This document shows positions 1 through 5,939 of a stretch of DNA of 8,996 bases, piece after piece (positions within the stretch are counted from its first letter, which is position 1; every line of letters starts with the position of its first letter). The stretch is from contig NYVQ01000032.1 of assembly GCA_002684695.1 (NCBI GenBank), positions 16,221 to 25,216 of the forward strand. Reading direction: 5' to 3'. The DNA comes from SAR116 cluster bacterium. GTDB lineage: Bacteria; Pseudomonadota; Alphaproteobacteria; Puniceispirillales; GCA-002684695. The position numbers and the translations under genes were made by a program. The notes under the pieces were generated by a model. The model was not told the DNA's origin and searched no databases. It saw only the letters and a program-made list of their open reading frames with translations.

Positions 1-1656
1 AATGAAATGGGTGATGCTTTTCCTGAGCTTATTGAGGCTGAAGATTTAATTTCTAATACTTTAGAAGTAGAAGAAAAAAAGTTTAAAGAAACCTTAGGTA
101 GAGGGATGAAAATACTTGATGATGAGATTGTTGGTTTAGAACAAAATGGTGAATTAGATGGTAAAACTGCTTTTAAACTTTATGACACTTACGGGTTTCC
201 TCTTGATTTAACACAGGATATTTTGAAGTCGAAAAACTTAAAAGTCAATATAGATGAGTTTAATAAAGAAATGCAAATACAAAAGGATGTAGCTCGTTCT
301 TCATGGAAAGGTTCAGGTGATGGTTCTTTTGATAAGTTCTATTTAGAATTAGAGAATTTATTTAAACCAACAAAATTTGTTGGTTATGATAATCTTTTCT
401 GCGACTCAAACGTCTTATGTGTTATTCAAAATAATACAATAGTTAATGAAGTTTCTAATGGTGAAGAAGCAGAAATTATTGTTGATAAAACACCATTTTA
501 TTCTACATCTGGTGGTCAAAATCATGATACTGGTATATTTAAAAACTTATCTTTTGAAGCTAAAGTTTTAGATTGTTTAAAAACTAGTAAAGGTATTTAT
601 TTACACAAAATAAAAGTTATACGGGGAGCATTAAAAAAAGATGATCAAGTTTCCCTGAAAGTTGATAGTATTAATAGGAATTTGACATCTTGTAATCATT
701 CATCAACTCATATTTTACATCAAGTGTTAAAAGATTTATTTGGCAACCATATTGCTCAAAAAGGTTCTTTGGTTTCACCTGAAAGATTAAGATTTGATTT
801 CAGTCATTCGAATTCAATAGAATCTGACGATCTATTTAGACTAGAGAATCATGTTAATAAAATAATTCGGAATAATACTGAAGTTATTATACGTGAAATG
901 AATATAAGTGATTCAAAAAAAGAAGGTGCCACTGCATTATTTGGTGAAAAGTATGGTGACCGTGTAAGGGTTGTATCTATGGGTGATAAACTTGGAAATG
1001 AGAAATCGTATTGGTCTATAGAATTATGTGGAGGTACTCATGTTAAAAGGACTGGTGATATTGGTTTTTTTAAAATTATAAGTGAAAATTCAGTTTCTTC
1101 AGGGATCAGAAGAATAGAAGCAATTACGGGAGAAACTGCACTTAAATGGGTGAATAACAACCATAAAATAATAAATAGTATTTCCCAAATTTTAAAAATT
1201 AGTGAACATAAAGTTTTAGAAAAAGTTATTTCATTAAATGAAGATAAAAAAAATATAGAGAAAAAGTTAAAGAATTTAAAAAATCAAAGTTTAATCGCTG
1301 AAGAGGTAAACGAGCAAATAATTAATATTGGAAATGTGAAATTCATTAGTAATATTTTAAAAAATGTCTCTCCTAACAGTTTAAAAGGTTTGGCTGACAA
1401 CTATCTATCAAAAGAAAACAATTGCATAGTCTCTTTAATATCTATTGATAGTAAAAAAATCTCTTTGGTAGTTGCTGTATCAAATAACTTAAGTGAAAAG
1501 TTCAATGCTGTTGATTTAGTAAAAGTGGGGGCCACTATTTTTGGAGGTAAAGGTGGTGGTGGTCGGTCAACAATGGCTCAATCTGGTGGCAATGATATTA
1601 ACGCCTCTAGTAAAACAATTACTGCATTAATAGATCATATTAAAAAAATAAATTAA
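1..1656 (+). CDS. alaS: Alanyl-tRNA synthetase, C-terminal two thirds (5' end outside window)
   Basis: The cytoplasmic enzyme charges tRNA-Ala with alanine and hydrolyses mischarged Ser/Gly-tRNA-Ala. The reading frame is open from base 1 (codons for N-E precede the first ATG at 7), so the gene is cut by the window edge. 551 residues remain; from memory of the E. coli protein about 330 N-terminal residues (the catalytic core) are missing. Visible parts, numbered from base 1: the end of the tRNA-recognition domain with TAFKLYDTYGFPLDLT (about 56-71), then the editing domain with HSSTH (H233, H237) and ELCGGTH (C343, H347). These are the four metal/editing ligands, and all are intact. A Lys-rich coiled segment follows (about 400-440). 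The C-Ala domain ends with the glycine-rich GGKGGGGRSTMAQSGG motif. The stop overlaps that of convergent icd by 3 bases, and no clear terminator lies between them. Identity is certain; only the 5' end is unknown. Confidence 0.98.
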   Translation, partial: NEMGDAFPELIEAEDLISNTLEVEEKKFKETLGRGMKILDDEIVGLEQNGELDGKTAFKLYDTYGFPLDLTQDILKSKNLKVNIDEFNKEMQIQKDVARSSWKGSGDGSFDKFYLELENLFKPTKFVGYDNLFCDSNVLCVIQNNTIVNEVSNGEEAEIIVDKTPFYSTSGGQNHDTGIFKNLSFEAKVLDCLKTSKGIYLHKIKVIRGALKKDDQVSLKVDSINRNLTSCNHSSTHILHQVLKDLFGNHIAQKGSLVSPERLRFDFSHSNSIESDDLFRLENHVNKIIRNNTEVIIREMNISDSKKEGATALFGEKYGDRVRVVSMGDKLGNEKSYWSIELCGGTHVKRTGDIGFFKIISENSVSSGIRRIEAITGETALKWVNNNHKIINSISQILKISEHKVLEKVISLNEDKKNIEKKLKNLKNQSLIAEEVNEQIINIGNVKFISNILKNVSPNSLKGLADNYLSKENNCIVSLISIDSKKISLVVAVSNNLSEKFNAVDLVKVGATIFGGKGGGGRSTMAQSGGNDINASSKTITALIDHIKKIN

Positions 1657-2870
1657 TATCCCATTACTTTTTTAAAGTTTTCATCAATTTTATCTAGGAA
1701 TTGAGTTGTAGTCATCCATGGTTGATCTTTGCTTACTAAAAGTGCCAAATCTTTTGTCATGAAACCGCTTTCAACTGTTTCAATACAAATTCTTTCTAGA
1801 GCTTTTGAAAAGTCTTCAACAGCAGGTGTGTCGTCAAATTTAGCTCTGTATGAAAGTCCTCTAGTCCAAGCAAATATTGATGCAATTGGATTTGTAGATG
1901 TTTGTTTACCTTCTTGATGCTGTCTATAGTGTCTTGTTACAGTGCCATGAGCAGCTTCAGCCTCTACAGTCTTTCCATCTGGAGTTAAGAGAACAGACGT
2001 CATTAGACCTAACGAGCCAAATCCTTGTGCAACAGTATCTGATTGAACGTCTCCATCATAGTTTTTACAAGCCCATACAAAGCCTCCATCCCATTTGAGG
2101 GCACAAGCAACCATGTCATCTATTAACCTATGTTCATATATTATATTTTTATTTTCAAATTTAGTCTTAAATTCTTTTTCATAAATGCTATTAAAGATAT
2201 CCTTAAATCTACCATCATAAATTTTGAGTATAGTATTTTTAGTTGATAAGTATACTGGCCATCCAAGGTCTAAACCATAATTAAAACAAGCTCTGGCAAA
2301 TCCTTTGATTGATTCATCAAGATTATACATGGTCATAGCAATACCTGAACTGGGGAAATTAAAAATTTCTTTATGAATTTTATCTGATCCATCTGAGGGT
2401 TCAAAAGTCATTGTTAGTTTACCAGCACTTGGTATCAAAACATCAGTTGCTCTATATTGATCTCCAAATGCATGTCGTCCTATAACTATTGGTTTTGTCC
2501 AACCAGGAACTAATCTAGGTACATTTTTTGCAATTATAGGTTGTCTGAATACAGTTCCACCAAGAATATTTCTAATCGTACCATTTGGAGATCTATACAT
2601 TTCCTTTAAAGAAAATTCTTCAACCCTGTCCTCATCGGGCGTAATAGTAGCACATTTAACTCCAACACTATATTCTTTAATGGCATTAGCAGCGTCTATT
2701 GTTACTTGATCATTTGTTTTGTCACGGTATTGGATGCCTAAGTCGTAATATTTTAAATCAATATCGAGATAAGGGAAAATAAACTTCTCTTTGATCATTT
2801 TCCAAATAATCCTCGTCATTTCATCACCATCTAATTCTACCAATGGATTTTTAACATGTATTTTGTTCAT
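1653..2870 (-). CDS. icd: NADP-dependent isocitrate dehydrogenase (eukaryote-like type)
   Basis: The enzyme oxidatively decarboxylates isocitrate to 2-oxoglutarate with NADP+ in the TCA cycle. The 405-residue protein belongs to the homodimeric eukaryote-like class also used by many alphaproteobacteria. It carries VELDGDEMTRIIW (11-23), SPNGTIRN (94-101; S94, N96, R100), R109, GRHAFGDQYRATD (131-143; R132, Y139), metal-ligand Asp residues D251, D274 and D278, and the NADP-binding GTVTRHYR (309-316). From memory these numbers match human IDH1 exactly or within one residue, so length and register are canonical and no active-site residue is missing. I chose the ATG at 2870 (MNKIHVKNPLVELDGDEMTR) over an in-frame TTG at 2897. 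The ATG fits the family N-terminus and has an AGGT six bases upstream; the TTG would add nine residues the family lacks. The gene is divergent from the LysM-protein gene and tail-to-tail with alaS. recA-alaS-icd neighbourhoods are, to my knowledge, common in Alphaproteobacteria. Confidence 0.97.
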   Translation of the reverse strand: MNKIHVKNPLVELDGDEMTRIIWKMIKEKFIFPYLDIDLKYYDLGIQYRDKTNDQVTIDAANAIKEYSVGVKCATITPDEDRVEEFSLKEMYRSPNGTIRNILGGTVFRQPIIAKNVPRLVPGWTKPIVIGRHAFGDQYRATDVLIPSAGKLTMTFEPSDGSDKIHKEIFNFPSSGIAMTMYNLDESIKGFARACFNYGLDLGWPVYLSTKNTILKIYDGRFKDIFNSIYEKEFKTKFENKNIIYEHRLIDDMVACALKWDGGFVWACKNYDGDVQSDTVAQGFGSLGLMTSVLLTPDGKTVEAEAAHGTVTRHYRQHQEGKQTSTNPIASIFAWTRGLSYRAKFDDTPAVEDFSKALERICIETVESGFMTKDLALLVSKDQPWMTTTQFLDKIDENFKKVMGY

Positions 2871-2876
2871 AACTTG

Positions 2877-2880
2877 ACCT
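2877..2880 (-). promoter_or_regulatory. Ribosome binding site deciding the icd start
   Basis: On the minus strand the sequence reads ATAGGTCAAGTT-ATG. The AGGT core sits six bases before the ATG at 2870. No comparable purine-rich motif precedes the in-frame TTG at 2897, so this site supports the shorter icd protein. The match is only four bases. Confidence 0.5.
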
Positions 2881-2915
2881 ATAAAATTAAATGACAATAA
2901 AGAATAAAAAAAATT

Positions 2916-2945
2916 ATTAAAATTTTCATTAATTTTTTTTGTAAA
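2916..2945 (-). promoter_or_regulatory. Candidate sigma70 promoter for icd
   Basis: On the minus strand there is TTTACA (2945-2940, 5/6 to the -35 consensus), an 18-base spacer, then TTTAAT (2921-2916, 5/6 to the -10 consensus). Transcription would begin near 2909, giving a leader of about 40 bases before the icd ATG. The spacer holds an A7 run. The region is nearly all A and T, so chance matches are common and this is a candidate only. Confidence 0.3.
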
Positions 2946-2952
2946 AAAAATT
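2931..2952. repeat. A/T inverted repeat in the divergent promoter region
   Basis: AATTTTTTTT (2931-2940) and AAAAAAAATT (2943-2952) are perfect 10-base inverted copies separated by GT. Flanking ATTAAT-like sequence extends the symmetry imperfectly. It lies upstream of both icd and the LysM gene, so it cannot terminate either. Its centre overlaps the candidate -35 elements of both directions. The likely roles are DNA bending or an UP-like element; a composition artefact is also possible. Confidence 0.5.
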
Positions 2953-2967
2953 ATTAATGAATATATA
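2939..2967 (+). promoter_or_regulatory. Weak candidate promoter for the LysM-to-gcrA gene run
   Basis: TTGTAA (2939-2944, 4/6 to -35), a 17-base spacer and TATATA (2962-2967, 4/6 to -10), with an alternative TATAAA at 2964-2969. This is the best spaced pair I found upstream of the first gene of the plus-strand run. It would place the 14-bp palindrome at 2981-2994 just after the transcription start. With this base composition it is weak evidence. Confidence 0.2.
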
Positions 2968-2980
2968 AATAATAAATATT

Positions 2981-2994
2981 TTAGAATATTCTAA
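2981..2994. promoter_or_regulatory. Perfect 14-bp palindrome, possible operator
   Basis: TTAGAATATTCTAA equals its own reverse complement. It lies in the only sizeable gap of the window, 26 bases before the ATG of the LysM-protein gene and about 110 bases from the icd start. Unlike the surrounding A/T runs it contains a G and a C in symmetric places, giving an AGAATATTCT core typical of a dimeric-regulator site. No known regulator can be named from the sequence, and it has no GANTC methylation motif. Confidence 0.4.
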
Positions 2995-3020
2995 CTATTT
3001 TACTTATTTGACTTTAAAAA

Positions 3021-4094
3021 ATGAAATTATTTCCTTACCTAATTGCATCTTTGATATTAGCTGCTGGTTGTTATTTTACCTATACAATTTATTCATCTCA
3101 TAATCAAACTAATACTAGCAATAAAGAGAAAGTTTTTAGTCTTAATTTAAGCTTGGATAACCAAGTTATAAATTCTGATAATAAAAATGATTTAGATATT
3201 AGTAAAACTTCTACAAATCAAAATAAATATAATGAAAAAAATAATTTTCCGAAAGTTGATATTTTAAAAGTTGACCCTGATGGTAGTTTTATTATTGCTG
3301 GAAAAGCAAAGCCAAACACTAAGATAAACCTTTTAGAAAAAGGTATTATTATTGAAAGTGCCAATGTTAATGATAGTGGAAGTTGGGCTATCGTTTCGGA
3401 AGAAAATTTGGAAGCAGGTGACAATCTCTTAACTTTAGGTCAAAGCAATCCAGATGGTACATTAACTCAGTCTGAGAAAGTTTATATTACAAAAATAGAT
3501 GAAGAAAAATTTTCTAAACCAATTGTTATTGAAATACCAAATTCAAGTGAAGATAAAATTTCGATACTTCAAACTCCATCTCTGAAAAATGCTGATTTAG
3601 TAAATAATATTGATAGTAATTTGGCTAAAAAGTCTAAAATTAAAACTGAAAACTTTAATATTTTTAGTATCTCATTTAATGAAACAGGATTTCTTTCAAT
3701 TCAAGGTATCGCAAGTTATGGAAAATCTATTGATATCCTAATAAATGATCATTTCAAATATAATGTTATTCTTGATGAAAATAATCCTAATTGGATTTTT
3801 AATTCTGATTATAAATTAAAATTTGGAATACATAAATTGGTTGCAACTTTAAAATCTGAAAAAAAAATACTTTCAAAAATTGAAATGCCATTTATGAGAT
3901 CTGAAATGCCAACAAGTGACTTTCCTGAGAACTTTATTCTAATAAAACCAGGAGATATGTTATGGACAATTTCTTACAGACTTTATGGCAACCCCTTAAA
4001 ATACATTGAAATATATAAAGAAAATCAAGATCAAATTTCAAATCCTGATTTAATTTTTCCTGGTCAGGTTTTTATTTTGCCTAAAGAAAATTAA
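3021..4094 (+). CDS. Membrane-anchored protein with Ig-like repeats and a C-terminal LysM domain
   Basis: A 357-residue envelope protein that probably binds peptidoglycan in the periplasm. Residues 1-27 form one hydrophobic segment after a single Lys (MKLFPYLIASLILAAGCYFTYTIYSSH), most likely an uncleaved membrane anchor. The AAGC at 14-17 resembles a poor lipobox, but hydrophobic residues continue past the Cys. Residues 28-76 are Asn/Ser/Lys-rich and disordered-looking. About 78-158 is an Ig-like/bacterial-big module (VDPDGSFIIAGKAKPNTKINLLEKG, then DSGSWAI and EAGDNLLTL). About 211-290 looks like a second, diverged copy (GFLSIQGIASYGKSIDIL, NPNWIF, GIHKLVATL). LysM occupies 304-355 (ILIKPGDMLWTISYRLYGN to NPDLIFPGQVFILPK). 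Similar anchor/Ig-like/LysM proteins of unassigned function occur in Alphaproteobacteria. It heads the plus-strand run, has no obvious Shine-Dalgarno, and its stop TAA overlaps the next ATG by one base. Confidence 0.85.
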   Translation: MKLFPYLIASLILAAGCYFTYTIYSSHNQTNTSNKEKVFSLNLSLDNQVINSDNKNDLDISKTSTNQNKYNEKNNFPKVDILKVDPDGSFIIAGKAKPNTKINLLEKGIIIESANVNDSGSWAIVSEENLEAGDNLLTLGQSNPDGTLTQSEKVYITKIDEEKFSKPIVIEIPNSSEDKISILQTPSLKNADLVNNIDSNLAKKSKIKTENFNIFSISFNETGFLSIQGIASYGKSIDILINDHFKYNVILDENNPNWIFNSDYKLKFGIHKLVATLKSEKKILSKIEMPFMRSEMPTSDFPENFILIKPGDMLWTISYRLYGNPLKYIEIYKENQDQISNPDLIFPGQVFILPKEN

Positions 4095-4693
4095 TGATAG
4101 ATAACTATTTAATAAAATTCTTAAACCCTTTGTTTATCATTTTAGGGTCAGTGTTTTTAAAGTTTAGAATTAATGCAAATTTAGTTTCTTTATTAGGGCT
4201 CTTTTTTTCATTTGGATCATTTTTCTTAATATTAAATTTAAATTTTATTTTAGCTTTATTCTTTTTTTTATTGGGTAGAATTATGGATGGAGTTGATGGG
4301 AGTCTCGCAAATAGAACTGGAAAAACAGATTTTGGTGGTTTTTTAGATATAGTATTCGACTTTATCTCATATTCACTTGTACCTTTAGCATTTATACTAA
4401 TTTTGAATTCAAATGCTTTCTTTGGATCAATTTTATTAGCTACATTTTTTGGAACTGGAAGTACTTTTTTAGCCTTAGCAATATTTGAAGGTAAAAAATC
4501 AATATATTCTCATAATAAGAGCTTTTTTCATGTTGGAGGACTTATTGGAGGCAGTGTTACAATACTTTTTTTATCATTAATGATGGTATTCCCATATAAT
4601 TTTAATTTAATTGCAATTGTTTTTTCAATTCTGTGTATAATTGGTACAATAGAAAGAATATTTTATGCTTATAATATTCTAAATAATAAATGA
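4094..4693 (+). CDS. CDP-alcohol phosphatidyltransferase family integral membrane protein
   Basis: The family transfers a phosphatidyl or related group from a CDP-linked donor to an alcohol in the inner membrane, usually in phospholipid synthesis. The 199-residue protein shows about six hydrophobic segments (roughly 12-23 with 28-48, 50-62, 85-105, 107-130, 146-166, 170-190). The signature DxxDGxxAR...GxxxDxxxD appears as DGVDGSLANRTGKTDFGGFLD with D65, D68, G69, A72, G81, D85 and D89. All four metal-binding Asp residues are present. The Arg normally after A72 is Asn, with Arg at the next position. The spacing to the second Gly fits a compact alphaproteobacterial subfamily (TGxTDxGGFLD) rather than PgsA or PssA. 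The alcohol acceptor cannot be told from sequence. Its ATG shares one base with the stop of the LysM gene, suggesting translational coupling. Confidence 0.88.
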   Translation: MIDNYLIKFLNPLFIILGSVFLKFRINANLVSLLGLFFSFGSFFLILNLNFILALFFFLLGRIMDGVDGSLANRTGKTDFGGFLDIVFDFISYSLVPLAFILILNSNAFFGSILLATFFGTGSTFLALAIFEGKKSIYSHNKSFFHVGGLIGGSVTILFLSLMMVFPYNFNLIAIVFSILCIIGTIERIFYAYNILNNK

Positions 4694-4695
4694 GG
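4692..4695 (+). promoter_or_regulatory. Ribosome binding site of msrB, overlapping the upstream stop
   Basis: GAGG begins at the second base of the TGA that ends the phosphatidyltransferase gene and lies eight bases before the msrB ATG at 4704. It is one of the clearest Shine-Dalgarno sequences in the window and ties the two genes into one message. Confidence 0.65.
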
Positions 4696-4703
4696 TTTAT
4701 TTT

Positions 4704-5099
4704 ATGAGTTTTAAATTTAAAGATGACAACTTTTGGATGAATAAATTAACTTCAGAACAATTTCAAGTCACAAGAAAAGGAGGAACTGAAAGTCCATTTA
4801 CAGGTAAATACTTAGATAATAAAGATGAAGGACTTTATTCATGTATTTGTTGTGGTGAAATATTATTTGACAGTCGTAAAAAATATAATAGTAATTCAGG
4901 TTGGCCGAGTTTTACAGAACCTTATGATGATGCAGCAATTAAATCTTTGGAAGACAGGTCCTATTTTATGGTAAGAACAGAAGTAAAATGTGATATATGT
5001 GACGCACACTTAGGTCATGTTTTTCCAGATGGCCCAGGTAAAAATGGTCTTAGATACTGTATTAATTCTGCCTCTTTAAATTTCATAAAAAAGAAATAA
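4704..5099 (+). CDS. msrB: Peptide-methionine (R)-S-oxide reductase MsrB
   Basis: The enzyme reduces the R epimer of methionine sulfoxide in oxidised proteins, drawing electrons from thioredoxin. The 131-residue protein is a complete single-domain MsrB. Two zinc CxxC pairs are seen: C47/C50 in YSCICCGEILF, with an extra C49, and C96/C99 in VKCDICDAHLGHVFPDGP. The SGWPSF motif is at 65-70. The catalytic Cys is C119 in GLRYCINSASL. There is no Cys in the segment before SGWPSF where some family members carry the resolving Cys, so this is probably a one-Cys enzyme or it uses another thiol such as C49. No signal peptide is seen, so it should act in the cytoplasm. It sits 10 bp after the phosphatidyltransferase gene and 9 bp before the AroE-like gene. 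Confidence 0.97.
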   Translation: MSFKFKDDNFWMNKLTSEQFQVTRKGGTESPFTGKYLDNKDEGLYSCICCGEILFDSRKKYNSNSGWPSFTEPYDDAAIKSLEDRSYFMVRTEVKCDICDAHLGHVFPDGPGKNGLRYCINSASLNFIKKK

Positions 5100-5108
5100 T
5101 GATATTTC

Positions 5109-5906
5109 ATGATTAATATTAATGGTAAAACTAAATTATTTGGTGTTTTAGCTGATCCAATAGATCATGTTAAGGCGCCAGAAATATACAACGAAAGATG
5201 GTTAAACAGAAAAAAAAATTTTCTTATGGTTCCCATTCATGTTAAACCAAGAAATCTTTCCTTTGTAATTGAAGGCCTAAGGTCAATTTCAAATTTTTTT
5301 GGATTTTGTGTAACACTTCCTCATAAAGTTGAAGTCGCTAAATTGTGTAATCATTTAAATCCCAATGCTGAAATGATTGGTGCTGTCAACGTTGCTTATT
5401 TTAATAAAAAGCGTGAATTAATTGGTGATAATTTTGATGGTGAAGGTTTTGTGGCAGGTTTAATTGGCGAAGGCTACTCAATAGAAAATAAAAATTTTTT
5501 TATTTATGGTGCAGGTGGTGCTGCAAGAAGTATTTCTTTTGCTTTAGCTAAATACAAAGCATCTTCTTTGACTTTATCAAATCGAACTTTCAATAATGCT
5601 AAGAAATTATCTGATTTAGTGCATAAATGGTTTCCAAATTTGATAATTAACTTATCTAACAATTGTTCTAATTGTGATGTAATTATCAATACATCTTCTG
5701 TTGGTTTGAATGAAAAAGATAAAATTTCAATAGATATAAAAAATGCTTCTGAAGATGCTTTAATTACTGATATTATTATGCAACCTGAAATGACAAAATT
5801 ATTGAAGAGAGCAAAACTTCAAAAGCATTGTATACATTTAGGAAAACATATGCTTTCCTATCAGTCAGATTTGATGGAAAATATCTTGACCAAACAAATT
5901 TTATAA
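5109..5906 (+). CDS. Shikimate-dehydrogenase-like NADP oxidoreductase with non-canonical substrate site
   Basis: The 265-residue protein has the AroE fold: an N-terminal substrate domain (about 5-110), a Rossmann domain with GAGGAARSI (134-142) and NRT (158-160, the usual NADP-phosphate clamp), and a C-terminal Gln helix (MLSYQ, Q252). Catalytic K73 (VTLPHK), N94 (GAVN) and D110 (GDNFDG) are kept. The parts that hold shikimate differ. The usual SxS of NPIxHSKSP is V21/A23 (DPIDHVKAP), the Asn of NVTxPxK is C67, the Thr of NTDG is F109, and the Tyr of DxxYxP is M224 (DIIMQPEMT). It therefore belongs to the AroE-like group rather than classical AroE. Its substrate is unknown and may not be shikimate. 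It could be named aroE by automatic pipelines; whether it is the only AroE in the genome cannot be seen here. No clear Shine-Dalgarno precedes the ATG. Confidence 0.85.
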   Translation: MININGKTKLFGVLADPIDHVKAPEIYNERWLNRKKNFLMVPIHVKPRNLSFVIEGLRSISNFFGFCVTLPHKVEVAKLCNHLNPNAEMIGAVNVAYFNKKRELIGDNFDGEGFVAGLIGEGYSIENKNFFIYGAGGAARSISFALAKYKASSLTLSNRTFNNAKKLSDLVHKWFPNLIINLSNNCSNCDVIINTSSVGLNEKDKISIDIKNASEDALITDIIMQPEMTKLLKRAKLQKHCIHLGKHMLSYQSDLMENILTKQIL

Positions 5907-5928
5907 TGTTTATAAATCAAAAAAACTT

Positions 5929-5933
5929 AAAGG
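5929..5933 (+). promoter_or_regulatory. Ribosome binding site of gcrA
   Basis: AAAGG ends six bases before the ATG at 5940 and supports that start, which also matches the family N-terminus (GWTDERLVKLRELW). The 33-bp gap holding it contains no GANTC site. Confidence 0.6.
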
Positions 5934-5939
5934 CTCATT

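Noticed and set aside
1729..2098. Open frames on the plus strand inside icd (1729-1917, 1898-2098)
   Set aside because: They lie wholly antisense to a fully conserved icd, have no family resemblance and no ribosome site; they are shadows of the real gene.
2871..2897. Upstream TTG start for icd, adding nine residues
   Set aside because: The family begins near MNKIHVKNP, residue numbers then match human IDH1, and the only ribosome-site-like AGGT fits the ATG at 2870.
2931..2952. A/T inverted repeat as an intrinsic terminator
   Set aside because: It lies upstream of both divergent genes and its stem has no G/C pair, so there is no transcript it would plausibly end.
3021..3101. Lipoprotein signal in the LysM protein (AAGC at residues 14-17)
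   Set aside because: Position -3 is Ala rather than Leu and the hydrophobic segment runs on past the Cys; a plain membrane anchor is more likely, though not proven.
3218..3424. Minus-strand open frame inside the LysM-protein gene
   Set aside because: Opposite to the clear Ig-like module; no start signal or family match.
5504..5689. Minus-strand open frame inside the AroE-like gene
   Set aside because: Opposite to the conserved Rossmann motif; a shadow frame.
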